This document shows, piece by piece, positions 38,748-50,100 of a DNA stretch of 64,000 nucleotides (positions are counted from its first letter, which is position 1; each line of letters starts with the position of its first letter). The position numbers and the translations under genes were made by a program. The notes beneath the pieces were generated by a model. The model had not been told where the DNA came from, did not search any database, and saw only the letters and a list, made by a program, of their open reading frames with translations. The DNA is from Patella vulgata. Taxonomy: Eukaryota; Mollusca; Gastropoda; Patellidae. Location of the stretch: assembly GCF_932274485.2 (NCBI RefSeq), contig NC_065885.2, forward strand, positions 32,935,062 through 32,999,061, in the 5' to 3' direction.

Positions 38748-40937
38748 ACCAGCGGCTGCCAGGCAGGATACTCCCACATTTTGTAAAAACAAACGCGATT
38801 TTTTGTACAATCAGGGGCAAAATTCCAGAAAGTTATGGCCTGAAATGTGCAAATATCAAAAGGGACTGAGATCTTTGGGATATAAAGATATGTTTTAAAT
38901 TTCATCAAAATCGGATAAAAATTGTGACCTCTAGAGGGTCCAAAACCTTCGTATTACACACTTCTACACAATTTGCATACAAAGAGCGGCCATTTTGTCG
39001 GGCAGTTTCATTTCGGTTTTTTTTCCGAAATACGACTTAATCTTCATTATGGTGGAATGGTGATGTATTTAAACGGTTTTTAAAATCGGAAAAAAATTGT
39101 GAATCCGCAAGCTAAAAATGCGATTTTTCGAACAATCAGGGGCCAAATCTAGGAAGTTAAGTTCGGGTATCCGCGATTATCAAAAGGAACCAAGATCTTA
39201 GTGTGTAATGGTGATATATTCACACGTTTTTTTAAATCGGATAAAAATTGTGACCTCTACAAGGACCACAAGCTAAAAACGTGATTTTTTGTTCAATCAA
39301 GGGCTATGATTCAGGAAGTTACGATCTGATATGCGCGACAATTGAAAGGAACCGGGATCTTTGGGTTGTAAACTTGCATTTCAAGTTTCAGCAAAATCGG
39401 ATCATAATTGTGGGCTCTACAGGGTCCACAACTTTGATATACCAGATGTTTACACTATTTGCGTACGAGGGGCGGCCATTTTGTCTTGCAATTTTGGTCC
39501 GATTTTCATGAAACACATCCTCAGACAAAATTACGGTGTGGCGGTGATATATTCGAACGTTTTTTTTTTTAATCAGATAATAATTGTGACCTCTAGAGGG
39601 ACCACAAGCTAAAAACGCGATTTTTCGTAAAATCAGGTGCCATAATTCGGGAAGCTACGATTCGATATGTACGAAAATAGAAAGGAACCAAGATATTTGG
39701 GTTATAAACATGCATTTCAAATTTTATCAAAATCAGATGACAATTGTGACCTCCAGAGGGTCCACAACCCTGATACACAATATTTTGACACTATTTGCGA
39801 ACGAGGGGCGGCCATTTTGTCCGTCGGTTTTGGTCCGATTTTTACGAAATTCGAACTCAACCATCCTTAGGGTGTAACAGTGACCACAAGCTAAAAACGC
39901 GATTTTTCGTAAAATCAGGTGCCATAATTCGGGAAGCTACAATTCGATATGTACGAAAATAGAAAGGAACCAAGATATTTGGGTTATAAACATGCATTTC
40001 AAATTTCATCAAAATCAGATGACAATTGTGACCTCCAGAGGGTCCACAACCCTGATACACAATACTTTGACACTATTTGCGAACGAGGGGCGGCCATTTT
40101 GTCCGCCGGTTTCGGTCCGATTTTTACGAAATTCGAACTCAACCAGCCTTAGGGTGTAACAGTGATATATTCAAACATTTTTTTTTAAATCCGATAAAAA
40201 TTGTGACCTCTATGGGATCCACAAGCTAAAAACGTGATTTTTCGTACATTCAGCTGCCATAATTCAGGAAGTTATGGTTCGATATGCGCGAATATCGAAA
40301 GGAACCGAGATCTGTGGGTTATAACCATGCATTTCAAGTTCATCAAAATCAGATGAAAATTGTGACCTCCAGAGATCTCCAGAGGGTCCACAACCCTGAT
40401 ACGCGATTCTGACACTTTGCGAACGATGGACGGCCATTTTGTCCGTCGGTTTCGGTCCGATTTTTACGAAATTCGAACTCAACCAATCCTTAGTGTGTAA
40501 CAGTGATATATTCAAACGTCTTTTTTTAAATCGGATAAAAATTGTGACAAGCTAAAAACGTGATTTTTCGTACACTCAGGGGCCATAATTCAGGAAGTTA
40601 TGGTTCGATATCCGCGAATATCGACAGGAACCGAGATCTGTGGGTTATAAACATACATTTCAAGTTTAAACCAAATCGGATAAAAATTGTGACCTCTACA
40701 GTGTTCACAAGCTAAAAACGCGATTCTTCGTACAATCAGGGTCCATAATACATAAAGTTACGGTCCGATACATGCCAATATCGAAAGGAACCGAGATCTT
40801 GGGGAGATAAACCTATATTTCAAGTTTCGTTGAAATCGGATAAGAATTGTGACCTGTAGAGTGTTCATAAACAATTGTGGACAGACGGAGAGGGGCGACG
40901 ACGATATACGTCCACATGAAAATGTGGGCGTATAAAA
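38748..40937 (+). mobile_element. TIR1 element, complete 2.2-kb copy C
   Basis: Left end ACCAGCGGCTGCCAGGCAGG, then ATACTCCCACATTTT; right end CATGAAAATGTGGGCGTATA. Inside, CAAGCTAAAAACGCG-type blocks lie near 39110, 39270, 39604, 39889, 40211, 40548 and 40709, giving steps of about 160 and 320 bases. The units 39602-39883 and 39884-40165 are nearly identical (period 282), a recent tandem duplication. Short frames are open on both strands in many units, which I read as a by-product of the repeat and not as genes. The empty site in the left arm at 36280-36295 suggests insertion at TA. Confidence 0.88.
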
Positions 40938-41084
40938 ATAAATAAGTTGGAATATTATCGCAAAATGGCTACCCTCAAATAATGCCCCCATACTATGAAG
41001 ACCTACTCCGAAAAAATGTCAACATTGTTTTTTTAACATTAAACATCAAAACCTTCAAAATAAAGCTTATTCCACGATGTCTAC

Positions 41085-41452
41085 CCGAAAAGCCGACGGA
41101 TGGGAATTATGTAACAAGCCCAATCAGACTATGAGCAGACAATGCTCATTATCGAAGTTAGTCAAGGTATTGATGTACACTAAGGTTCATCACTTGATTA
41201 GAACTAAAGTTATCGTGTCCCAAAGCATCAACCAATCAAATTGCTTATCTCTGCTTACCCGAAGCAGAAAATGCTCATCATCGAACTCCATCAAGGCATT
41301 GGCCTAATATATACCTACACCAAGTTTGAACATTCTAACTGAATTAGAAAGAGAGTTATTGTGTCCCAAAAAGTGTGACGGACGGACGAACCCATTTTAA
41401 TAGTCCCCTGCATTCTTCGAAAGCCAGAGGACAAAAATTTATGGCATCATGC
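41085..41452 (+). mobile_element. TIR2 element end with internal units
   Basis: Two ~145-bp units (AGCATCAACCAATCAAATTG and neighbours) followed by the terminal block GACGGACGAACCCATTTTAA, then TAGTCCCCTGCATTCTTCGA and GCCAGAGGACAAAAA, a decayed form of the TIR2 right end. Confidence 0.75.
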
Positions 41453-43810
41453 CGGAACTGGCCACTGGAAATCGACCGGAACTGGCTACTGGAAATCGAT
41501 TACATCTGCACCAATATGACTGCAAAGGTATATTATCAAATTTAAGTCCGTTCATGGTAAACTACTGATGGTAGCACAACTATATAAACACTATATAATG
41601 GATGCATGAAAATATTCTACAAAGTAAAGTATTGCAAAGCTTTCCGGCGATTCAATATTTAAACTGATTCAGTATAACTTTGCTCAACCTGTCGACAGTC
41701 GAAAGCAGAAAGAACCACTGATGCCGCACTCGATGCCAGTCAGAAAGTATCTAGCGAAAACATAATTTTCATCAGCAATGGTTAATTAGTGTGGCTGACG
41801 TGTATTCTAACTATCCTGAAATAGGATATCAAAACATCGATCTATTAAATAATTCTAAGAAATTCAACATGGTGATGTCGAAATTGTTAGAAATAAATAA
41901 CACTGAGAATTAGAGTTAAGCTCTCGTGAATCATCCCCAAGACCTAGACCATTCTTTGCCCAACATAGTCTCAAAAGACTGACAATTTCGGCGAATTATT
42001 ATTCGTTAAAAGGAAGACAAGGCTGTTCATTTTAATTTTTATATTGAAAGTCTTAAAAAATTGAGTTCAATTTACATTTCTTCAGAAAACGGGGAATGTG
42101 GCAGATTGATATTTAATACTGTTATTTAACGTCTGATGCCTTCAGTACTCTTGACAGCGGTGTAGATTACATAATCTGTATTGTTGTCATGTGACTTATG
42201 TCTGGATGACCTATCAATTAGCTCAATTATATATGATCACGTATATCCTCGCGATGGGCCCCACAGTATGGTTACAGCTGAAAATCTTAAAATCTTTGTA
42301 CTCTAATTTTACAAAAGTATCGAACAATGAATCAAAGGTCTCATTAACAAAAGAGAACCACCATAAGCAGAATCTCCGGAAATTAAAAGTCTACATCTAG
42401 GTTTAATTTAGTATGTCTTTAACGGGTTGCACAGAAAGAAATACAATATTTAAAGTCTCTAACTCATTATCATCCAAAGTCTTCGACATTGAAAACACGA
42501 ATATTTTGTCATTTTAAATTAACATTGATGTTGTGATCTTACCGGGAAAAGGTCGGCTTCTGATATCCAATATTTAAGACAAAATAAACATTTTACCATT
42601 GGTACACGAATCGTGTACCATAATGTAACTAGGGACTTGAAGAACAAGTCTAGACATATTCCATAAAACATCGCTGAGATGATAACAAGGTTAGGTCACG
42701 TGATTGTTGGCGAGACTGTAGGTTAGGTTTAAGAATTTCAGGGAGAGGTTGAGTCTTCACATAAGCACTGACCTAGGATGATTAACATTTAGTGGGTGAC
42801 TGATATCTCCTAGTTTTATATATATATATAAAAAACCAAAAAACACATGCATACAATACATTAAATTCATATACAAACTTGATTTCGCTGGGGTTTTTGG
42901 TGTTGGTGGCGCTGATGGTCTTCCTTAGGTGGTGCTCGTGGTATTCTGGTATTTTTGTTTCTGAAGAAAAAAGAATAAATTTGAGGCTCTCGGATAAGAG
43001 CCACATTAGTTTGTTTCCTATTAAGAATATATTTTCTAAAAGTGTGTTTGTTCTATTATCACCGGTTATGACTAGGGATCCTTATATCTAGTTGATTTTA
43101 TTTACTAAGGGTTAGGATTAGGGTTTGATATACAGTTTGTTTTGGGTTAGGGTGAAGACTGGTCTTATTTAGTCTAATTTACTGTGCACTAAGATGTCCT
43201 TCAGATTTTTATTTTTAGAATATGCAATTATAAGTTTCTGTGTGAAGATTTATGGGGTCATTATCCTGGAGATCAGTATGGTGTTTTCTGGTGATTTTGG
43301 ACGCACTTGCTGCTGGTGCGCTAAATGGGACTATAAAAGTGGTTATTGCGCTAGCCGTATGAATATTCAAACCTAGGGGCACTGTTTGTCTTCAATTTGT
43401 CAATCTTCTGGAATTTCAAAGTCGCTCAGTCTTTCCTATTGGCGTGACAATGAGGTCAGAAATGTAATGATTTGGTTGAAGTGAGTTGAGACCTGTTTGT
43501 CTTTTTTGGTGACTATGTCTGAGCGATGACCGTTATTTCTTTCCCCAAGTGCATTTTGGATCTCCCCTACGTTGGATTTATGGAATATTGCCGCAAACTC
43601 TACCCGAACAATTTATCACTAGGAGTTCCAACAGAGTGGGACTGTAAGCCACACAAACAGACTATCTCAAGGAGGCCAGCCAACCTTCATTTTAAATTGA
43701 TTTGAGACAGACTGGTGTACATGGACACTTGCAATTAGTAATATTACTTCCTCAGTTAACCACAAGGAGGATACCATAAATATCAGGTAACATACACGAA
43801 CTATTCAATC
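41453..43810. other. Sequence without recognisable gene
   Basis: Contains one member of a repeat pair at 42445-42625 and a few degenerate TTAGGG-like units near 43105-43155. Short open frames at 42191, 42879 and 43194 match nothing that I know. Confidence 0.5.
42445..42625 (+). repeat. 180-bp repeat, second copy at 53590-53770
   Basis: TTGAAAACACGAAT, CTTCTGATATCCAATATTTA and the palindromic GGTACACGAATCGTGTACC occur in the same order in both copies, about 90% alike. Confidence 0.85.
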
Positions 43811-43812
43811 AT

Positions 43813-45136
43813 TTTTATACGCCCACATTTTCATGTCGATGTATATTGTCGTCTCCCCTGTCCGTCCGTTCACAATTGTTTGTGGACACTCTACAGGTCA
43901 CAATTTTTATCCGATGTCAACGAAATTTGAAATATAGGTTCCCAGTTCCTTTCGATATTGGCATGTATTGAATCGTAACTTTATGGATTATGTCCCCTGA
44001 TTGTACGAAAATCACATTTTTAGCTTGTGAACACTGTAGAGGTCACACTTTTTATCCGATACTGTACGAAAAATCATATTTTTAGCGTGTGGATACTGTA
44101 GAGGTCACACTTTTTATCCGATTTTGTTTAAACTTGAAATGTATGTTTTTAACCCACAGATCTGGGTTCCTGGTCGTAACTTCCTGAATTATGAACCTTG
44201 CAAATATGGTATATCAAGGTTGTGGACACCCTAAGGCCACAGTTTTGATCCGATTGCGATGAAAATTGAAATACATGTTCATAGCCGCATACTGAATTAT
44301 GGCCCCTGGTTGTATCAAAAATCGCGCTAGAGGTCACAATTTTTATCTGATTTAAAAACCTGTTTAAATAAATCACCGTAACATAATGATGACCGTTGAG
44401 TTCGAACTTCATGAAAATTGGACAAAAACTTCCGGACATTCATACGCAAATAGTGTACAAATATGGTATATAAGGTTTTGGACCCTCTAGAGGCCACAAT
44501 CTTAATCCGATTTTGATGAAACTTTAAATTTATGTTTATATCACAAAGATATTCGTTCCTTTCTATAATCACGCATATCATATCCCAGCGTAACTTCCTG
44601 GATTATGTTCTCCGATTATTCGAAAAATCGCATTTTTAGCATGTGGACCCTTTAAATGTCACAATTTGATTTGTATTCAGTATTTAAAAAACGTTTAATT
44701 ATAGCACCGTTACACATCAATGAAGGTTGAGTTCGAATTTCGTAAATATCTAACAGAAATCCCTTGTACGCAAATAGTGTAAAAGTATGTAATATCAAGG
44801 TTGTGGACACTATATACACTATAATTCGAAATTTCGGGAAAATCCAAACGAAACGGCCTGACAAAATGGCCACTCTTTGTACACAAATTGTGTAAAAGTA
44901 TGTAATACGAAGATTGTGGACCCTCTAGATGTCACAATTTTTATCCGATTTTGATGAAACTTAAAATATATCCCAAAGATCTCAGTCCCTTTCCATATTA
45001 GCGCATTTCAGACCATAACTGTCTGGTTTATAGCCATTGATTGTACGAAAATTCGCTTTTGTTTTTAGCTTGTTCTCTATCCATCTCTTGCAAAATGTGG
45101 GCGTATCTTGCCTGGCAAATCGCTGGTTGTTTATTT
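43813..45136 (-). mobile_element. TIR1 element, complete copy D
   Basis: Starts TTATACGCCCACATTTTCATG and ends GCAAAATGTGGGCGTATC with TGCCTGGCAAATCGCTGG. The internal units are more decayed than in copy C, with small deletions. About 1.3 kb. Confidence 0.85.
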
Positions 45137-45672
45137 AAATTAAGAATTAGGCGGAATGCGAGCTGTTTCATGCACAAGTGTCAAATGTAAGATATTGCGT
45201 GTAATGGATGGGAATTGTCACCCCTGTGGTGAACTGATATGAGCTAATGCCTCGTGGTTATGGATATTCCTGTAAATATAATTGTGTTGCGCTGAATGAA
45301 TGAAATCCCTTTGACAAGATGGAATGGTAAAAGAGTGACGTAATCCATTTACCTTATCAGTTTTAGGAACTATTTTTTACGAATATATCAATCTGGAATC
45401 TCTTAAGAGTTCTGAATGAAAGATCTCACAATTTACGTGATCCACATCAGTCAATATTTATTTCAACGTGTCACACTGGACACTGGGAGAGTTGATTAGT
45501 GGACAGCTAGGCACCCAAGGATCATTATTTGATGATGAATTATAACAACATTCATCCACATATCTTGTTACAAACAATGAGCTGAACTTCCATGTGGTAG
45601 AAGGCCCTGTACCGGATTCCTTCGTTAACCACAATTGTCTAGCTAATGGTAATTGTAACAGTAAAAGTAAGA
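45137..45672. other. Sequence without recognisable gene
   Basis: An 88-codon minus-strand frame at 45458-45724 runs into the hAT MITE and is not convincing. Nothing else seen. Confidence 0.45.
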
Positions 45673-45680
45673 ATATAATG

Positions 45681-45946
45681 CAGTGGTTCTCAACCTTTTT
45701 TTGCCAACGGCAAAATAGCGGCACCCCTGGCTAAATATATAAGAAAAATATTTGAGTTTTGCAAAAAAACCCAACAACATGGGAAGTCAGAGACGGCTTA
45801 CAAACGTAGATAAAGACTATTCACAGATACATAGAATGACTCAAACTAAATAAATGGGCTTACCAGTAGACACCAGTGAATACTCACGTGGTTTTTCGCA
45901 TTTTCTTAAGAGAGCCGCTCAAAATATCGCGGCACGAGAATCACTG
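45681..45946. mobile_element. hAT-type MITE, 266 bp
   Basis: The ends CAGTGGTTCTCAACCTTTTT and GGCACGAGAATCACTG are typical imperfect inverted termini of hAT elements. GCGGCACCCC near the start pairs with CGCGGCAC near the end. The 8-bp target duplication ATATAATG is exact (45673-45680 and 45947-45954), the length hAT transposases produce. No coding capacity. Confidence 0.93.
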
Positions 45947-45954
45947 ATATAATG

Positions 45955-46100
45955 TAATGACCCGATTTTGATGAAACTTGAAATGCATGTTTATAACGCA
46001 AAGATCTTGGTTGCTTTCGATATTCGCACATATCGGATCGTAACTTCCTGAATTATGTCCCCTGATTGTACGAAAAATGGCGTTTTCAGCTTGTGGTCCA
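45955..46100 (-). repeat. TIR1 internal-unit fragment
   Basis: CGATTTTGATGAAACTTGAA, ATGCATGTTTATAACGCAAA and GATTGTACGAAAAATGGCG match one internal unit of the TIR1 family. It begins just after the hAT target duplication. Confidence 0.8.
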
Positions 46101-46244
46101 ATGACGTAGATATATAGATAGACCGCGCAAGCTGTTCGAGTCGAAGGGCAAGAAGCACCGACTTCCGCCCGTGGCAGAAGAAATCAAAATAGCGCATTTT
46201 TAGTATGCAATCGTTACACTTGACGTCTTCTTATTGGTATTAAA

Positions 46245-46908
46245 ATGGTTCGTTCATGTTGCACAGTTGGCTGTATAAATCGCGATACCGCCGAGAATAG
46301 AAAGAAGGACATTACTTTTCATCAGTAAGTCATTTTGAACTTTTTTATGTTTTAATAAGACCAAGACTTCATAAGATCGCGAAGGTCAAATAGGCCTAGA
46401 CCTTATCTAATAATAACACCAGACTACTGCCAATAATAGCCAACCTTACTACATACACCATAAATATAAGCTTACTTTAATACTAATAAAATTTGTAGGC
46501 CTAACAATGACTAATGAGTAACAAAGTCAAAACAAATGGGAATGGCTGTGGATAGATTTACTTGCTAAGGCTACCCGAATTCTTCATAGTCAATATATAT
46601 TATATAGACCAACGTATGCTGATACCAGTATCATTAATCATTGGCATAGGATTTGTGGATATTATTTTTTTTATCTTTAACAAATTACACTCACATATTT
46701 ATTTTTTTGTTTCAGAATTCCTGAAGACCCAGGTCAAAGAAAGTCATGGTTAATTGCTATTAACAGATTAGACCTGGATGGAAAACATTCCTGGGAGCCA
46801 TCAAGTATCCAGACACTTTGTTCACACACTTTCAGAAAGATGATTTCATGATATCAAAACATGCTGTAACAAATTGTTAAAAAAGGGCAGCATTCCATCA
46901 TTTTTTTC
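46245..46908 (+). pseudogene. THAP-domain gene remnant with one intron
   Basis: Exon 1 (46245-46324) encodes MVRSCCTVGCINRDTAENRK and ends inside a glutamine codon at GTAAGT. Exon 2 starts at 46716 after TTTGTTTCAG and gives IPEDPGQRKSWLIAINRLD, WEPSSIQTLCS and then, out of frame by one base, HFQKDDFMISKHAV and, after another one-base shift, KLLKKGSIPSFF. These blocks are the THAP zinc finger in order: C-x4-C, a tryptophan, C-x2-H, and a closing IPSFF in the place of AVPTIF. Two frame breaks make it a pseudogene. A near-CRE (TGACGTCT at 46221) and an inverted CCAAT (ATTGG at 46233) lie just upstream of the ATG. Confidence 0.85.
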
Positions 46909-47005
46909 TTGGAAGACATCCACAAATGTTAAGGTACTGGTACAGTAGTTTTAATAAATTCGGGGTTTTTTGAGTAATGATAATAGTATAAAATGTCCAC
47001 TTTTT

Positions 47006-47507
47006 AAAGGAACAATAACACTCTGGCTGGCTTGACAGCTCCAGAAAATAAAAAAATAGCCTTATTCTAAGTACTAGATGTGTTAGTGTCTTACCTGTTG
47101 TGTAAATTATCCATTAAATCCTATTTTACTTGTCCAGAGGGTTCAAAAATATTTGTAAATCCAAGCCACATTTGAAAAGCTTTACGTCAGGCTTTTCAAA
47201 TCATTTAGTTGAATTTTTCCAATTTTTTAAATTAGGTGTGTTAAGATGAAATTTATATCACCAATTAATTGGAATATTGTAAAATAGTACAATTTGTTGA
47301 CCAGAATAAAGATTGGGACATATTATTCAGTTACAAGAGTGGTATTGAGCCTTTAATGTAGAAATGTTTTTAATCATGTCAGTAACGTTATAAATCAATA
47401 TGCGGATATTATTTTCATTAGAAACCTTCCACTTGAAAATTTAGTGCCTATACGCACTAAAAGTTAATTCCATACAAATTGAATTATATAACGGGTATAT
47501 TACGATG
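47006..47507 (+). repeat. 500-bp dispersed repeat R, copy 1
   Basis: Runs from AAAGGAACAATAACACTC to GGGTATATTACGATG and is about 92% alike to 53004-53578. It contains a short near-palindrome (AAAAGCTTTACGTCAGGCTTTT). No reading frame; family unknown. Confidence 0.9.
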
Positions 47508-47990
47508 CATTTATATCTGCTCAAGACTGAAGTTATTCCACCATTCGGTATTCGCATACAACCCCTTTTGTCTGAGGCTGGTATCAGCCTTGACAGTATT
47601 GCGACTCCACCCTGGGCTATATCTCCCCCCCCCCCCCATGATACCATCTGAGACCATTTCTGTACGCCTTCCACATGCTGCTTCTATTTTACAGCTGAGC
47701 TCCAGGCTATTCTCCAAGCCTTGGGGTTCATCCAGTCCTCATCAGTTTTAAAACACATCATCTTTACTGATTCTCTGTCCTCGCTTCAAGCAATTAACAA
47801 TAAAAAGCTTGAACACCCAATGTTAGCAGATGTTTATCGTCTGCTACTATCTTCCGAGTTTAACAGCAAAGACATTGTCTTTCGCTGGCTCCCCACTCAC
47901 GTTGATATAAGGGGGGATGATAAAGCAGATTTTGCTGCCAAAGGTGCTTTAGATCTCCCCCTATCACCGTTTTTATTATCTTTTAAAGAT

Positions 47991-48368
47991 ACATTATGGG
48001 AGATTCGATAACGAGTTGGCAGTTCTCACTATAATAGTTAAAACTAGATAATGTAAAGGCAATTTGCTGAAAATTTCGTTCAAATTGATCCACTATGAAC
48101 CGAGAACTAAGAGGTTGAAATTTCCGGCTAGCCTTGATCATCATTACTAAAGTCAGTACGATAAACAGCATAGTCTCGATTATCCGTTAAATCGTGAAGT
48201 TATGCAGTAAATTGGCTCACAATACACTAAAGATCGCAGGCTAGCGATGCAATCTAAAGTTAATTATGGTCTGGATAGGTTAATTAATGTCTAATTAATA
48301 GTTTAGATAACATTTCAGGCCTAAAGACAGACCTGCACTAGGCAAATTTAGCTCTTGCATAATGCATG
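47991..48368 (+). mobile_element. MITE-like repeat M, copy 4, inside the LINE
   Basis: From ACATTATGGGAGATTCG to GCATAATGCATG, with the family blocks TCTCGATTATCCG and GGTTAATTAATG. The duplication TTTAAAGAT flanks it (47982-47990 and 48369-48377). Deleting the element and one copy of the duplication joins LINE codons ...LLSF to KDFNTS in frame, which confirms the edges to within a few bases. Confidence 0.92.
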
Positions 48369-48550
48369 TTTAAAGATTTTAATACATCAATAAATTTGTT
48401 CATATATAGCCGCTGGCAACGGTCATGAGATCTTGCAGGCACAAACAAACTTCATCACGTAAAGCCCCTTTTAGGAGAATGGCCAAGCTCCTATAGAACT
48501 AACAGGAGGGATGGGGTTGTTTTGTGTCCCTCTCGCATAGGTCATACTTT

Positions 48551-49088
48551 TTTGTCCCCCGCCTTTCGAAGAAAGCAGGGGACTATTAAAATGGGTTCGT
48601 CCGTGGGACACAATAACTCTCTTCCTAATTGAGCTAGAATGTTCAAACTTGGTGTATGTGTTTATTAGGTCAATGCCTTGATGGAGTTCGAAGATGAGCA
48701 TTTTCCGCTTAGGGTAAGCAGAGATAAGCAATTTGATTGGTTGATGCTTTGGGACACGATAACTCTCTTCCTAATTGGGCTAGAATGTTCAAACTTGGTG
48801 TATGTGTTGATTAGGTCAATGCCTTGATGGAGTTCGAAGATGAGCAATTTGATTGGTTGATGCTTTGGGACACGATAACTTTTAATTGAGCTAGAATGTT
48901 CAAATTATTAGGTCAATGCCTTGTTTATTTTGATTCTATCTGATAGAGAGTGATGAAACTTAATGTATACTTAATAATCAGTTTGATTGCTGGATACTTT
49001 TGAAAAAGATAAACATGCAATTAATTAATATATGTCATCTATTTATTTCGGGATTTCAGCGGGGGACATCAGCCTCACTGTTGGCTTG
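48551..49088 (-). mobile_element. TIR2 element, complete copy inside the LINE
   Basis: Left end TTTTTGTCCCCCGCCTTTCG, right end CAGCGGGGGACATCAG with ACTGTTGGCTTGTTA. TGTCCCCCGC and GCGGGGGACA form the inverted termini. Two to three ~145-bp units (CACGATAACTCTCTTCC, GATTGGTTGATGCTTTGGGA) fill the inside. It separates LINE codons RIGHT from THIFIL. Confidence 0.88.
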
Positions 49089-49530
49089 TTACCCACATTT
49101 TCATCTTGAAGAGAGAGCCTCAACCAGAATGTGAACACTGTGTCATGTTCCTTTGAAAGTTAACACGTCATTCTGATTGAGTGCAAGCATCTCAAGGATA
49201 TTAGATCAAATTATTACCGTTGCCAGGCTCTACGCCAATTATTTGCCCAACCGGAACTATATATTAAAACGTTAAACTTTTTAAAAGAGACAAACTTTTA
49301 CTCAAAATTTTAACTGTATATATTTTATATGTATTATATCTTTTTAAATATTTATATATGTAAAGTGATCTATTTATTTTTAAATTTGTCTGTGATATTT
49401 GTTTTTATTTACATGTATGATTACAAATTTGTGATATTTCCTTAATTTGTCTCTTAAAATTCATCATGTGTTTGGCGCAAAATAGCCCTGTTGGAGCTGA
49501 CGTGCCATTAAACTCCATTTCATTCATTCA

Positions 49531-50100
49531 TTTTACAACAATTGACCCGCCGTACGTCCAGAACGAGTAAATAGTGTCATTTTTTCCGGAGAGCATCTGA
49601 CCTCTTCATTAGGTTGTACCTATGTCTTGTTAAATTTTCTGTTACGAAAGTTTTATCAGGGTTGTCCGTCAAATCCGACTGAATATCACGTGTGTCTGTA
49701 TGATTTAAACCGTACTTATTGGGATCTTGTCACCGACTAGTTTACCAATTGGATGACTCCTACCAATTTCCCAGACATCTAACTTTACACCTAATTGTTT
49801 GTCACAAATTTCGAGTACTATGGAATCGGTATTTACTGGTTTAACAATACAATACCTCCTTCTGCGTTAATTGGTACCTTTACGTTGTTAACTCACAGAC
49901 TTGTTCTGCGAGAAATTGTTCTTGCTCCTCCAGTCTTGATTCTATCTCTTGTAATTTAGTTTTTAGTGATACAATTTCGGATTTATGTTGTGCTGCTCAG
50001 ACTTTTTAAGCTCGATTTCCTTCTTTTTTTTGCATTTAATATTCCAATGTGTGCTTTCATGTGTTGGTCTACTAGCTGGAATAATTGAGGTGTAATTAAG
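49531..50100. other. Sequence without recognisable gene
   Basis: AT-rich sequence after the LINE end; no frame or repeat copy that I can recognise. Confidence 0.45.

Larger units (their letters stand above)
36125..41100. repeat. 5-kb inverted-repeat (fold-back-like) structure
   Basis: The outer arm from 36125 (GGCTTTTCGGGTAGA, GTGGAATAAGCTTTATTTTG, TGAGGGTAGCCATTTT) returns as its reverse complement up to about 41100. Both arms continue inward through a shared unique segment (ATTTATAATGTTATCG...) into four or more 165-bp repeats. The centre (about 37200-38110) is single-copy and holds a 149-codon frame. A SINE sits in the left arm and a 2.2-kb TIR1 element in the right. Without these two the structure is about 2.6 kb. 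Terminal inverted repeats built of subrepeats around a unique core recall fold-back transposons, but there is no transposase and no target duplication that I could find. Confidence 0.7.
47508..49530 (+). pseudogene. LINE (jockey/I type with RNase H), 3' end, split by two insertions
   Basis: Three collinear pieces. 47508-47990: FGIRIQPLLSEAGI, then the RNase H domain with FTAELQAILQAL, IIFTDSLSSLQAI, FRWLPTHVDIRGDDKAD and AAKGAL; the first RNase H motif is lost. 48369-48549: KDFNTSINLFIYSRWQ, LGEWPSSYRTNRRDG, PSRIGHT. 49086-49312: THIFILKREPQPECEHC and, one frame on, HVILIECKHLKDIR, a C-x2-C...H...C zinc-binding end domain. The 3' untranslated region ends TTAAACTCCATTTC with ATTC repeats near 49528. 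The gaps are a MITE (47991-48368) and a TIR2 element (48551-49088). At least one stop and a frame shift show it is dead; the endonuclease and reverse transcriptase are missing, as usual for 5'-truncated LINE insertions. Confidence 0.88.

Noticed and set aside
38499-40515. Many 60-100-codon frames on both strands in the TIR1 repeats, with similar peptides from unit to unit
   Set aside because: The likeness follows from the DNA repeat; both strands are open and the frames start and stop at unit-specific changes. No known motif.
43105-43155. Degenerate TTAGGG units as an interstitial telomere
   Set aside because: Only a few imperfect units spread over 50 bases; chance is likely in GT-rich sequence.
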